Below are positions 16,475 to 24,672 of a stretch of 38,532 nucleotides of DNA, in pieces (position 1 is the stretch's first letter; every line of letters begins with the position of its first letter). The notes under the pieces were generated by a model. It was not told the origin of the DNA and did no database searches. It saw only the letters and a program-made list of their open reading frames with translations. The stretch comes from DASULK01 sp036278255 (GTDB taxonomy: Bacteria > Actinomycetota > Actinomycetes > Mycobacteriales > Micromonosporaceae). The stretch covers positions 1 to 38,532 of the forward strand of contig DASULK010000218.1 in assembly GCA_036278255.1 (NCBI GenBank). The letters run 5' to 3'. The translations under genes were made by a program, and so were the position numbers.

Positions 16475-17023
16475 TCAGCTGGCAGCCTCATCTACCGCCG
16501 CCAGCAGGTCGGGTACGTCATAGCCACCGTCGTGGCGTACCCCGTTGATGAAGAAGGTCGGGGTTTCGTGGACCCCGCTGTAGATCCCGCCGACAAAGTC
16601 CCGGTGAATCCGATCCAGGCGTACATGCTCGTTGACCTCCTCGGCGACCTCGTCGACCGGCAGCCCCACCTGCTCCGCCCCCAGTGCCAGGTGGACCGGG
16701 TCGAGCTGGTCCTGGTGCTCGAAGATCCAGTCGTGTAGTTGCCAGAAGCAGCCGTGGTCCGCGGCGGCCTCCGCCGTCTCGGCGGAGATCTCCGCGTACG
16801 GGTGGACGTTGATCAGCGGGAAGTGCCGATAGGCGAGCCGTACCGAGTCGGGCCGCTGGCGCAGCACCTCGGTCAGGTTCGGGTACGCCGCCTTGCTGTT
16901 CGGGCATTGGAAATCGGCGTACTCCACCACGGTGACCGGCGCGTCGGGCGTCCCCCGGATGTGGTCGTGTTCGCTGACCGGAAGACGCAGCCGGCTGACG
17001 GTCACCTGCAACGGGGTAGTCAT
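16475..17023 (-). CDS. DsbA-family thioredoxin-fold protein with one active-site Cys
   Basis: A 182-residue cytoplasmic protein (no signal peptide) of the DsbA/Thioredoxin_4 type, as found C-terminal to NhaA in some actinobacteria. The strand VTVVEYADFQCPNSK (about residues 29-43) carries the active site, here CPNS instead of CxxC. The cis-Pro motif ETPTFFINGVRHDG is near residues 152-165. With only one Cys at the site it cannot form the usual internal disulfide; it may act by a monothiol mechanism or bind without redox activity. The ATG follows GGAAGGG on the minus strand. The neighbouring triple-BON gene reads in the same direction 86 bases upstream, so cotranscription is possible. Confidence 0.85.
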   Translation of the reverse strand: MTTPLQVTVSRLRLPVSEHDHIRGTPDAPVTVVEYADFQCPNSKAAYPNLTEVLRQRPDSVRLAYRHFPLINVHPYAEISAETAEAAADHGCFWQLHDWIFEHQDQLDPVHLALGAEQVGLPVDEVAEEVNEHVRLDRIHRDFVGGIYSGVHETPTFFINGVRHDGGYDVPDLLAAVDEAAS

Positions 17024-17108
17024 GACATATCACCCTTCCCGGCTTGAACGAGGCCTTACCCGTACATCGAGTACCCGGGCCGACCCGGGCCGCACCGCGC
17101 GTCCGCGG

Positions 17109-17786
17109 TCACATCTGGACCGTGATCTGGTTCTCCACGGAGATGACGCCCGGGGCGGACCAGCTCACCCGTTCGGCCTCCTGCCGCTCCAGCCAGGAGC
17201 GCACGGTGCCGCGCAGCACGATCCGGTTGCCCTGCACGTCGATGTCGATCCGCTCGGCATCCGTCTCGGCGCTGCGGACCAGGGCCGTCTCGATCTGCTC
17301 CTTTACGTCGTGCGGGGCCGGCTGCGCCGGGGGGCGGACGGTGAGGCCGTTGCTCACCCCGTGTACGCCCGCCAACCGGCCGACCGCGCTCTCGGCGGCC
17401 CGCCGCTGGTACTCCCACTCGACCTCGCCCTGCAGCATCACCCAGCCGTTGGAGACCGTCACGTCCAGGTTCTCCAGGGGTACGAAGGCGTCCCATTCCA
17501 GTGCCCGGGTGGCGGCGGTGGCGATGTCGGCGTCGGTGCGCTGCGCCGTCGTCGGTAGCCGGACCTCGATGTCGTTGGCGACGGCGCGCACGCCGCGAAT
17601 GCGATGCGCCGTCCGCTCCGCCGCCCACTTCTTGGCGTAGTTGTTCACCCATCCGGAGAGGGTCACCACGCCGTCCTGTACCGCGACCCCGATCTCGTTG
17701 GGCCGCACCTGCGCTTCCCACTTCAACTCTTCGAGCAGGTCGCGTTGAATGTCCTGGTCCATCCGTCGGATCACTGCGGTGGTCAT
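17109..17786 (-). CDS. Protein with three BON domains
   Basis: A 225-residue soluble protein made of three consecutive BON domains (about residues 8-75, 82-148, 156-222). Each shows the Gly-centred pattern VQDGVVTLSGWV, VSNGWVMLQGEV or VQGNRIVLRGTV. BON domains bind phospholipids or other hydrophobic surfaces and occur in osmotic and general stress proteins. There is no signal peptide, so the protein is cytoplasmic or peripheral on the membrane. ATG 17786 follows a GGAGGAG-type site. The grouping with a DsbA-like protein, a small membrane protein and a STAS protein suggests a stress-related cluster, which is inference. Confidence 0.88.
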   Translation of the reverse strand: MTTAVIRRMDQDIQRDLLEELKWEAQVRPNEIGVAVQDGVVTLSGWVNNYAKKWAAERTAHRIRGVRAVANDIEVRLPTTAQRTDADIATAATRALEWDAFVPLENLDVTVSNGWVMLQGEVEWEYQRRAAESAVGRLAGVHGVSNGLTVRPPAQPAPHDVKEQIETALVRSAETDAERIDIDVQGNRIVLRGTVRSWLERQEAERVSWSAPGVISVENQITVQM

Positions 17787-17814
17787 CAGCCACTCTCCTC
17801 CCGCGTGCTTCCCG

Positions 17815-17849
17815 CGTGCCGGACCGTCCTTACGGGCGTTTCCGGCACG
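17815..17849 (-). terminator. Hairpin upstream of the BON gene
   Basis: Perfect 9-bp arms CGTGCCGGA and TCCGGCACG with a 17-base loop lie 29 bases upstream of the BON start and 115 bases after the membrane-protein stop. It could end the upstream transcript or sit in the BON leader. The rest of the 177-base gap shows nothing recognisable. Confidence 0.45.
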
Positions 17850-17963
17850 GTTCGGGACCGTCGCCTCCGATGGTGCGGCAGGAGCGGATGAGCGCTCCTC
17901 ACCCGGGGAAGGTGAACGGGGCAGGGGGCTGCCGCCGTACCGGCCCGATGGGGTGCCGGCGGG

Positions 17964-18239
17964 TCAGCGGGCGACCCGGACGGGGGCGCCCGGCCGGTCG
18001 ACGTCAACGAATTCGATGCGGCCGGAGCCCTTCTCCTCGCGGTAGCGGCGCATCGCCCGGGTCACCGCCATGACGGCGGTGACGAGCGTGAGGCTGATGA
18101 GCGTGCTGGTGATGATCCGCTGCCAGGGGGAGGCGCGGGGGTGACCGGGGCGGTTGTCGGCGTTGACCGATGCGGCCCACTGCTCCCAGGCCTGGTCGAT
18201 GCTGTCGCTGCGTCGTTTGGGCCTGCCGGCACCGAACAT
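17964..18239 (-). CDS. Small single-helix membrane protein, unknown
   Basis: A 91-residue protein I do not recognise. The first 45 residues are hydrophilic with Arg/Lys and Trp (FGAGRPKRRSD, QAWEQWAASV). One membrane helix follows (IITSTLISLTLVTAVMAVTRAM, about residues 43-64), and then a basic tail ending in PGAPVRVAR. ATG 18239 is chosen because GAGGAGG lies eight bases upstream. An earlier in-frame GTG at 18248 would overlap that site. It reads toward the BON gene and may be in the same transcript. Confidence 0.65.
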   Translation of the reverse strand: MFGAGRPKRRSDSIDQAWEQWAASVNADNRPGHPRASPWQRIITSTLISLTLVTAVMAVTRAMRRYREEKGSGRIEFVDVDRPGAPVRVAR

Positions 18240-18248
18240 CCCGGCCAC

Positions 18249-18686
18249 CTCCTCGGGTCCCTACCGGTCGGCTCGTCAGGTCCCCGCGGAGCCGGGCGGC
18301 AAACCACGATCGCCGGATCGGAGGCTGCCGTCCTGCGGGGCACCGGGTTTGTTGGACCGGTACGGCGCGGGTCGCGGTGGGGCGAGGGTGAGGGTGGGAA
18401 ATTCGCAGCGTTTGGTCGCCGGCCTGTGCAAGGGTGGGGGACGTACGCCGTTCGAGCGTGGGTCCCACCCGTTGAGGCGCTATCGCAGGCGCGAGGAGTC
18501 GGGTGGTTTGAGACCGGTGACCCCATGGATACCCGTGGGTACGGTCTGTCCGAAATACGGAGATACGCGGGTTGCTGAGTAAGAATGCGACCTCTGGGGG
18601 TAGCGGCCGCGACTATCGCGGATTACGCTCAGTGCTGGCCCGCGTACTGATGAGGCGCCCAGCTGTGGGCGAGTGGAGGTGCTCGC
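18249..18686. other. 438-base divergent intergenic region
   Basis: This gap separates the minus-strand membrane protein from the plus-strand STAS gene. It must hold both promoters. No convincing gene is seen; the open frames here have poor codon bias. The only small symmetric element is TACCCGTGGGTA (18530-18541). I could not assign -35/-10 boxes with confidence. Confidence 0.5.
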
Positions 18687-19064
18687 GTGAGCCTGTCGAT
18701 CGTTACGTCGATGCTGCCCGGTGGAGTTCTGGAACTTGCGCCGCGCGGCGAGATCGATGTCGATTCGGCCCATGAGGTGCGCGAAGCTATCGTCGGGGCG
18801 CTGGCCAAGGGCCGCCCCAGCCGGATCGAGCTCAACCTGCGGCTGGTCAGCTTCATCGATTCGGTCGGCATCAGCGCGATGGTCGCGGGATTCCAGACCG
18901 CCGAGGTGAGCGGCGTCAAACTGGTGGTCACCGAGCCGAGCCGTTTCGTCCACCGGCAGCTCTGGGTCACCGGGCTGCTCGGGCTCTTCGGTGCTCCCGA
19001 ACCCTATTTCACCACCGCCGTCAGCGCGCCCCAGGCACCGCAACCGGCAACCGAGGCGCGCTGA
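18687..19064 (+). CDS. STAS-domain protein (anti-sigma factor antagonist type)
   Basis: A 125-residue protein with one STAS domain like SpoIIAA/RsbV. The ELAPRGEIDVDSAHEVREAI strand-helix and the LVSFIDSVGISAMV motif place the usual phosphorylated Ser near residue 59. A flexible Pro/Ala tail follows (APQAPQPATEAR). In this family the unphosphorylated antagonist binds an anti-sigma kinase and frees a stress sigma factor. Neither a kinase nor a sigma factor is encoded nearby. GTG 18687 follows GGAGG about eight bases upstream. The site reads DSVGIS instead of the commoner DSSGLG. Confidence 0.85.
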   Translation: MSLSIVTSMLPGGVLELAPRGEIDVDSAHEVREAIVGALAKGRPSRIELNLRLVSFIDSVGISAMVAGFQTAEVSGVKLVVTEPSRFVHRQLWVTGLLGLFGAPEPYFTTAVSAPQAPQPATEAR

Positions 19065-19128
19065 CCGCCCGGCAGAGCCCTGCGGGTTTGTCCGAGCTGA
19101 ACGCCAACCGGCCCGTATCGGCCTCCGC

Positions 19129-19804
19129 CTAGCCGGGCGGACCGAAGGCCAGCGTGGTCCGGACAGCCAGGTCGCGCAGCGGGGTCAGCCGCCGGGCCTG
19201 GGCCAGCCGGCCGACGGTCCGCGACATCCGCACCAGCCGTTGGGTCGATCTGCGGCGCAGGCGGTCGTACGCGGCGAGCCCGTCGCGCACCCGCGTGTCG
19301 AGCATCCGCTGCACCCCGCCGTGCCATCCTCCGAAGAGGCTCCTGAGGGCGGCTGCGGCTGCGGCTGAAGATGCCGTCGGCGACCAGCACGACGTCGTAC
19401 CTCTTCTGCATCGCCGCTATGTCGGTCACCTCGGTCCCGAAGGCCGCCACGCCGTCAGGCAGGGCTTCGGCCAGCAGCCGCAGTAGCGCCGGACGGGAGA
19501 GCAGGTAGACGGTGTCACCGGCGCGACCGCGCGTCGTGGGCACGTCGATGGTGGCGATCCGGCTGCCGTTGGGGCGCAGGAACGCGCCGCCGCGCTGGGG
19601 GGCGCCAATTGTTCGGATGCGGGCACCGAGTCCCAGCGTGCCGAGGGCCTACAGTGCTGCCGGCCACATGCCGAGCGCTGTGCCGGCCTCGTCGAGCCGG
19701 TCGGACCGTTCGAAGACCGTACGGTCCATCCCGCACGATGCAGCGCGATGCCCGCGACGAGCCCGTCCGCAGGGGCACCTGCGGCTGCTCCTGACCGACC
19801 TCAT
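19129..19804 (-). pseudogene. Decayed FAD-dependent monooxygenase
   Basis: Fragments in different minus-strand frames resemble PHBH-type FAD monooxygenases in order. An N-terminal piece around 19760-19715 reads GLVAGIALHRAGWTVR. After a one-base loss the frame changes and VFERSDRLDEAGTALGMWP follows. An in-frame TAG interrupts ALGMWPAAL*ALGTLGLG near 19650. TVYLLSRPALLRLLAEALPDG and DVVLVADGIFSR continue to about 19360. The central region with the GD motif is missing. The C-terminal LFGGWHGG, then LAAYDRLRRRSTQRLVRMSR, appears in another frame and ends at 19129. Two frame changes, a stop and a deletion make it non-functional. Confidence 0.82.
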
Positions 19805-19850
19805 CGCCAGGAGCGCCCGCCCCTAGGCTCGGGTGCTCCTGGCGCATCGA

Positions 19851-20918
19851 TCAGTAGACCGACAGGTGGACGTGGTTGGTGTGGTCGCTGGACGGGTCAC
19901 CGCCGCCGTTGTAGGCCCGCCAGCCGCTGCTCGGTAGCCAGATCTGCTTGTACCAGATCACGTAGAGCACGCCGAGCCGGCTCGCGTTGCGGATGTAGTA
20001 CGCCGTCAGGTTGTCGCCGTAGGTGCGGTCGCCGCCGGTGGCCACCCCACCGAAGCCGCCCTTCTGGGCAGCGAAGTCGCAGGCCCGGCCCTTGGGGTGT
20101 TCACCGGAGGAGCCGGGGCGGTAGCAGGAGACGTACCGGGTGAAGCCGGCGGCCTGCGCCTGCTTGAGCGCGTGCAGCGTGCGCGGAGTGAGGCACCCCG
20201 AGGTGGTGGGGTCCTTGATGCTGCACGACTCGGGCGGCCAGGACCCGTCAGCGTTCCGGGGCGCCGGCTGGGCCGTGGCGGCCCCGGAGCTGCTGATACC
20301 TCGGGTGGCCCCGCTGCTGCCGGCCGCCGCCAACGCCCGTTCGGCCTGCTGCTTGCGTTTGGCCATCACGTCGAGTTGCCGTTTCTGCTGGCGGACCTCG
20401 TTGTCGATCGCCGCCTTCGCCCGGGTCTGCTGCTCGCGGGCCTCGGTTAGGGCGCGGATCTGACGGTCCTCGTGTGCGGCTACCGCACCGAGGACGGCCG
20501 CCCGGTCCAGGAAATCCCCGGGGGAGCCGCTGCTGATGAGGGTCGACACGGTCCCGAGCCGGCCGGTGCGGTACGCCACCCGCGCCACCTCGCCGGCCGC
20601 CTGCTCGTGCTGCGCGAGCTCGGCCTCGATGTCGGCCAGGTGGGCGGCCAGCTTCCGTTGCCGCTTCACTGACTTGTCCAGCGCGGCCTTCGCGTCGAGG
20701 TAGCCCTTGCTGGCCGCGTCGAGCTGTTGCCGCAGCTTGTCGGTGCCGCCTTCGTCCAGGTCGGGATTGAGGGCGTACGCGGCGACCGGTGACATGGGTG
20801 CGGCGTTGGCCGGACCCGCGTTGCCCGGGCCGGCCGTTGCGCCGAGTGCGATGACCGCTACCAGGGCCGCGATGCGCGCGGCGGCCCTTCCTACCGGCTT
20901 TCCTGCAGTTGCCAACAA
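19851..20918 (-). CDS. Secreted coiled-coil protein with M15-like C-terminal domain
   Basis: A 355-residue exported protein. A Sec signal (about residues 1-40, ending NAAPMSP) is followed by a long coiled coil (about 55-205, DKLRQQLDAASKGYLDAKAAL and onward) typical of actinobacterial NlpC/RipA-type wall proteins. A C-terminal domain (about 240-355) resembles the ARB_07466/M15-like fold, with GEHPKGRACDF and DHTNHVHLSVY supplying a likely His/Asp/His metal site. It probably binds or cuts peptidoglycan outside the cell. The TTG at 20918 is used because GGAAGGA lies six bases before it. The long leader contains a c-di-AMP riboswitch, so the gene is likely turned off when this second messenger is abundant. 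Confidence 0.88.
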   Translation of the reverse strand: MLATAGKPVGRAAARIAALVAVIALGATAGPGNAGPANAAPMSPVAAYALNPDLDEGGTDKLRQQLDAASKGYLDAKAALDKSVKRQRKLAAHLADIEAELAQHEQAAGEVARVAYRTGRLGTVSTLISSGSPGDFLDRAAVLGAVAAHEDRQIRALTEAREQQTRAKAAIDNEVRQQKRQLDVMAKRKQQAERALAAAGSSGATRGISSSGAATAQPAPRNADGSWPPESCSIKDPTTSGCLTPRTLHALKQAQAAGFTRYVSCYRPGSSGEHPKGRACDFAAQKGGFGGVATGGDRTYGDNLTAYYIRNASRLGVLYVIWYKQIWLPSSGWRAYNGGGDPSSDHTNHVHLSVY

Positions 20919-20930
20919 CGGTTGTCCTTC

Positions 20931-21050
20931 CGTCGGCCGCCGACCGGGTTAGCTGACGGGTTCGGGACGGAAGATCCCTACCGCTGGCGCGGATTCACCC
21001 CAAGATTGGTGGTTCCCCGGTTCGCGCATTCGCGATTAGGCGACGGTCCC
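20931..21050 (-). promoter_or_regulatory. Cyclic di-AMP riboswitch (ydaO/yuaA class)
   Basis: On the minus strand the leader of the cell-wall gene contains conserved blocks of this class in the right order: GTCGCCTAAT at the 5' stem, then CCGGGGAACCA, CTTGGGGTGAATCC, GTAGGGATCTTCC, GAACCCGTCAGCTAACC and the closing stem GGCGGCC. In actinobacteria this RNA commonly precedes secreted cell-wall hydrolases, as here. It ends about 12 bases before the start codon, overlapping the ribosome binding region. The assignment rests on remembered consensus blocks, not a covariance search. Confidence 0.88.
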
Positions 21051-21113
21051 CGCGGGCGCCGGAAGCGCCGTCTCCGGCGGTGACCGCCGCTGAGCCTACC
21101 GCTGCGTTACGGA

Positions 21114-21152
21114 TTATGCAGGGCGAGTGGGGACAATCAGCCCGTAAATAAG
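21114..21152 (-). promoter_or_regulatory. Possible promoter for the riboswitch transcript
   Basis: On the minus strand an AT-richer stretch upstream of the riboswitch contains CATAAT with a weak CTGATT sixteen bases before it. The distance to the riboswitch 5' stem is reasonable. The whole 21120-21230 block is much more AT-rich than its surroundings and shows no gene. Confidence 0.3.
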
Positions 21153-21261
21153 CCGAAATTTCCAGGCAAATCTGAGTAAAACGCGGCGGAAATTTAAGGC
21201 GTAGTTAAACAGAGAGTGATCGTGGCCGCGGGATGGTATCGGTCCGGCGGAAGCGGCCGCA

Positions 21262-22176
21262 TCACCAACTGATCGAGGCGCAGGCTCCCGATGCCGCTCC
21301 CGGCTCGACCTGCAGCGTCGCATGATCGATCTGGAACTCCTGCTGCAGCGCCAGCCGGGCGTCCGTCAGCACGGTCCCGACCTCGGCGTCCGCCTCGATC
21401 GTGAGATGAGCGGAGGCGACCTCCATCCCGGAGGTGAGGGTCCAGACATGCAGATCGTGCACGTCCGAGACGCCGGGCACGGCGGAGAGCCGGGCCCGCA
21501 CCGCGGCGACGTCGAGATGCGCGGGGGCAGCCTGTACCAGGATGCGGATCGCTGCGCGGGCGAGCCGCCAGGTCCGCGGCAGGATGAACAGACCGATCGC
21601 CACGGCCACCAGCGGGTCGGCCCACCACCAGTCGGTCAGGGCGATGACGCCGGCCGCGATGATGACCCCCACCGACCCCAGCAGGTCGCCGAGGACCTCC
21701 AGGTAGGCCCCGCGCACGTTGATGCTCTCCTCTGCGGCGGAGCGCAGCAGGGCGAAGGCCCCGATGTTGGCCAGCAGGCCGGCCACCGCGACGATGAGCA
21801 TCGGGCCGGCCAGCACCTCGGGCGGGTTACCGAAACGGCGGATCGCCTCGAACAGGACAAAAATCGCCACCCCGGAGAGGAGGACTGCGTTGGCCAGCGC
21901 CGCGAGCACCTCCAGCCGGTAGAGGCCGAAGGTCCGCTGCGGGTTGTTCGTCGCCCGGTGGGCCGCGGTGATCGCGGCGAGAGCCATGCCGATGCCGAGC
22001 ACGTCGGTGAACATGTGACCGGCGTCGGAGAGCAGTGCCAGCGAACCGGTGGCGAACGCGGCGACCGCCTCGGCAACCATGAAGGTCGCGATCAGGGCGA
22101 AGGCACCCCAGAGTCGCCCCCGGTGCCGTAGCCCGGCGTGGACCGCCTGGGCGGCATGGTCGTGACCAGCGTGCAC
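21262..22176 (-). CDS. Cation diffusion facilitator (CzcD/ZitB-like) metal exporter
   Basis: A 304-residue CDF transporter with six membrane helices and a cytoplasmic C-terminal domain. The helix II motif SLALLSDAGHMFTDVLGIG and the helix V motif YLEVLGDLLGSVGVIIAAG supply the His/Asp zinc site (HxxxD and D). The C-terminal domain ends VHDLHVWTLTSGMEVASAHL and then DHATLQVEP, as in zinc exporters. The N-terminus is His-rich (HAGHDHA). GTG 22176 is preferred because GGAGAGGGG is seven bases upstream; the frame also opens at GTG 22209. It exports Zn2+ or similar ions using the proton gradient. Confidence 0.92.
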   Translation of the reverse strand: MHAGHDHAAQAVHAGLRHRGRLWGAFALIATFMVAEAVAAFATGSLALLSDAGHMFTDVLGIGMALAAITAAHRATNNPQRTFGLYRLEVLAALANAVLLSGVAIFVLFEAIRRFGNPPEVLAGPMLIVAVAGLLANIGAFALLRSAAEESINVRGAYLEVLGDLLGSVGVIIAAGVIALTDWWWADPLVAVAIGLFILPRTWRLARAAIRILVQAAPAHLDVAAVRARLSAVPGVSDVHDLHVWTLTSGMEVASAHLTIEADAEVGTVLTDARLALQQEFQIDHATLQVEPGAASGACASISW

Positions 22177-22221
22177 CGACCCACCCCTCTCCGACCGGTT
22201 CCGCTCCACCCAACCTATGGT

Positions 22222-22235
22222 TACATCGCAATGTA
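22222..22235. promoter_or_regulatory. Small palindrome upstream of metal exporter
   Basis: TACAT and ATGTA are separated by four bases, 46 bases before the exporter start, in a locally AT-rich promoter region. It could be an operator for a metal-sensing regulator such as an ArsR-family repressor. Arms are only 5 bp, so this is tentative. Confidence 0.3.
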
Positions 22236-22396
22236 TGCAAATTATGGGGAGTGCGGCTCAGCGACCGGACACCTCAAGGAGTACCCGCAGCCGCCCCGCC
22301 GACCCGTCCGGCTGCCGTGGCAACCCGGACAGCCCAAGCTTGCGGGTCGGGCGCCGCCCGGCGACGGTGGGAACGGGGTGGGGCGGGCTGGCGGGG

Positions 22397-24496
22397 CTAA
22401 CCGTCGATCGTGATCAGCCGCTGGGTGGCCCGGGAGAGGGCGACGTAGAGGGTGCGCACCCCCGCGGCGGTCCCGCACCGGATCTCCGACGGCGCCACGA
22501 TCACCACCCCGTCGTACTCCATGCCCTTGGCCTGCAGGTCGGTGACCACCTGCAGGCGCGGCTCGGAGAGCTCCGTCAACCATCCGGCGACCTCGTCCCG
22601 GCGCGGCCCCGGCGTGATCACCCCGACCGTCCCCGGCACCTCCGCCAGCAGCTTCGTCACCGCCTCGCAGGTCGTCTCCCGCAGTTCGGCCGCCGGCACG
22701 GTCAGCGCGACCGGCTCCACCCCGGTGGAGCGCACCGCCCTCGGCAGCGTGATGCCGGGGGAGAGCTCACGGATCACCCGGGCGGCCGCCGCGAAGATCT
22801 CCGCCGAGTTGCGGTAGTTGGTGGAGAGGGTGAACTCCTGCCGCCGCCGGCGTCCCAGCGCCCGGTCCCGGGCCCGGGTCAACTCCGCCGGGTCACCGCT
22901 CCACGCCGTCTGGGCCGGATCACCGACCACGGTCCACGAGGCCAGTCGGCCTCGACGGCCGAGCATCCGCCACTGCATCGGCGAGACATCCTGTGCCTCG
23001 TCGACCACCACATGCGCGTAGTCGCGGTACTCCTCGGGGCGCTCCGCGGCCACCCCGCGAACCGCCCGCTGCCGATCGGCGTAGGTGGTGACCTCACGTA
23101 CCCCGGCGATAAGGTACGGGTCCCGTCTGCGGCGGGCCGGCTGCGGCGGCCGGCCGAGTAGGTCATCGAGCTCGTCGAGGAGCGCCACATCGGCGATCGT
23201 CGGCCCGTCGCTGCCCAGCGACCGGAAAGACTCCGACAGCAGCCGGATCTCCGGGTTGGAGAGGATCCCCGCTGCGTACGAGCGCAGCCGCCTCGGGTCA
23301 GCCAACCAGCCGAGCACGTGCTGGGGATGCAGGCGCGGCCACCAGGCGCGCAGGAAGGACCGGAAGTCCTCGTTCTCGGAAAGGTCGTCCTCGAACTGGA
23401 ACTGATCCCGGTCGACTCCCAGCCGTTCCGCCTGCGCCCACAGCGCGTCGAAGAGCCCGTCGATCCCGGCCCGGCGTACCTCGTTACGCCGCGCCCCCCG
23501 CGGCAGCGCCCGGCTCCAGATCGCGTCCAGTTCAGCGGAGGCCAACCGCAGTAGCGCTCCCCGGTAGAGCAGCCGCAACTCGGTGGGGCCGTCCGGCGCT
23601 GCGTCCTGCACCGCCCGCTGCAGCACCCGACGCATCCGTAGCGACCCCTTGATCGACGCGACCGCCGGCGGGTCGGTGCGGGTCGCCTCCACCCCGGGGA
23701 ACAACGAACCCAGCGAGCGCAGCGTGGCCGCCTCCTCGCCGAGCGACGGCAGGACCGAGCTGATGTAGTCGACGAAGACGGTCGACGGGCCGACCACCAG
23801 CACCCCACCCCCGGCGAAGCGGTTGCGGTCGGAATAGAGCAGGTAGGCCGCCCGGTGCAACGCCACCGCGGTCTTGCCGGTCCCCGGGCCGCCGGAGACG
23901 ATCGTCACCCCGGCGGCGGGGGAGCGGATCGCCTCGTCCTGCTCCCGCTGGATCGTCGCCACGATGTCGCGCATGCCGCGGCCGGTGGTTCGCGCCAGGC
24001 TGGCCAGCAGAGCGCCATCACCGACCACCCGCAGCCCGTCCCCGGCACTGGGATCGAGCAGGTCGTCCTCGATGTGGGTCACCCGCTCCCCGGAGGAGGA
24101 GATCATCCGACGTCGGACGACCCCGCGCGGGTCGGCGGGGGTGGCCTGGTAGAAAGCCGCCGCCGCGGGTGCCCGCCAGTCGATCACCAGCGGCTCACCG
24201 TGCTCACTCCGTACGCCCAGCCGGCCGACGTGCAGCACCGTCCCCTCGCGCAGGTCGAGGCGGCCGAAGACCAGCCCCTCATGCTCGGCGTCGAGCAGGT
24301 GCCGGCGTCGGGCGGCATGGAAGACCATGGCGTCCCGCTCGACCAGCGCCCCCAGGTTGCCGACCCGGGCCAGCCGGTAGCCCTCCTTCTCGGCCAGCAC
24401 CGCCGACTGCCGTAGCTGCGCGAGTCGCGCGTACACCCGGTCGACGTGGCGCTGCTCGGCGGCGATCTCCTCTTGCAGGATGGTGAGGTCGGACAA
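22397..24496 (-). CDS. HelD-type superfamily 1 ATPase, RNA polymerase-associated
   Basis: A 699-residue UvrD-like protein matching actinobacterial HelD/HelR proteins. An N-terminal coiled-coil arm (about residues 1-60, LTILQEEIAAEQRHVDRVYARLAQL) is followed by VIDWRAPAAAAFYQA. Walker A GGPGTGKT is near residue 200, Walker B VVDEAQDVSPMQW near 500, and the C-terminal motif GMEYDGVVIVAPSEI near 665. These ATPases pull RNA polymerase off DNA and recycle it, and some give rifampicin tolerance. TTG 24496 is used because GGAG lies eight bases upstream and no earlier start fits. I saw no rifampicin-associated palindrome in its promoter, so the HelR subtype is not claimed. Confidence 0.88.
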   Translation of the reverse strand: MSDLTILQEEIAAEQRHVDRVYARLAQLRQSAVLAEKEGYRLARVGNLGALVERDAMVFHAARRRHLLDAEHEGLVFGRLDLREGTVLHVGRLGVRSEHGEPLVIDWRAPAAAAFYQATPADPRGVVRRRMISSSGERVTHIEDDLLDPSAGDGLRVVGDGALLASLARTTGRGMRDIVATIQREQDEAIRSPAAGVTIVSGGPGTGKTAVALHRAAYLLYSDRNRFAGGGVLVVGPSTVFVDYISSVLPSLGEEAATLRSLGSLFPGVEATRTDPPAVASIKGSLRMRRVLQRAVQDAAPDGPTELRLLYRGALLRLASAELDAIWSRALPRGARRNEVRRAGIDGLFDALWAQAERLGVDRDQFQFEDDLSENEDFRSFLRAWWPRLHPQHVLGWLADPRRLRSYAAGILSNPEIRLLSESFRSLGSDGPTIADVALLDELDDLLGRPPQPARRRRDPYLIAGVREVTTYADRQRAVRGVAAERPEEYRDYAHVVVDEAQDVSPMQWRMLGRRGRLASWTVVGDPAQTAWSGDPAELTRARDRALGRRRRQEFTLSTNYRNSAEIFAAAARVIRELSPGITLPRAVRSTGVEPVALTVPAAELRETTCEAVTKLLAEVPGTVGVITPGPRRDEVAGWLTELSEPRLQVVTDLQAKGMEYDGVVIVAPSEIRCGTAAGVRTLYVALSRATQRLITIDG

Positions 24497-24615
24497 CGAG
24501 CGAACTCCAGGTGTCAGCGGCGGGCCGCGCGGACCGGATCGGCGGATGCGGCGCGGCGGACGGGCGGTCCCGGCAACGGGCGAGCGGTATGGCCACGGGT
24601 CCCGGTGACGACGAC

Positions 24616-24645
24616 GCCCCGCCGCGGACCGGTCCGCGGCGGGGC
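24616..24645 (-). terminator. 30-base perfect palindrome terminator
   Basis: Two 15-bp GC-rich arms (GCCCCGCCGCGGACC and complement) abut with no loop in the DNA; the RNA would form about a 13-bp stem. It lies 27 bases beyond the stop of the minus-strand gene at 24673 and before the HelD start, so it probably ends that transcript. Confidence 0.8.
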
Positions 24646-24672
24646 ATATTCAGCCGGTGACGCGGGCTCTGC

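Noticed and set aside
18500..18545. SigB-type promoter (GTTT and GGGTA) before the STAS gene
   Set aside because: GTTT and GGGTA both occur but about 26 bases apart, too far for the usual 14-16 base spacing.
18141..18582. Open frames in the divergent gap before the STAS gene
   Set aside because: No ribosome binding site, inconsistent third-position GC, and three overlapping frames of similar length; noise is more likely.
24497..24672. Rifampicin-associated element upstream of the HelD-like gene
   Set aside because: I looked for the GGGGC...GCCCC-type palindrome near the start. The only palindrome there is the GC-rich terminator of the upstream gene.
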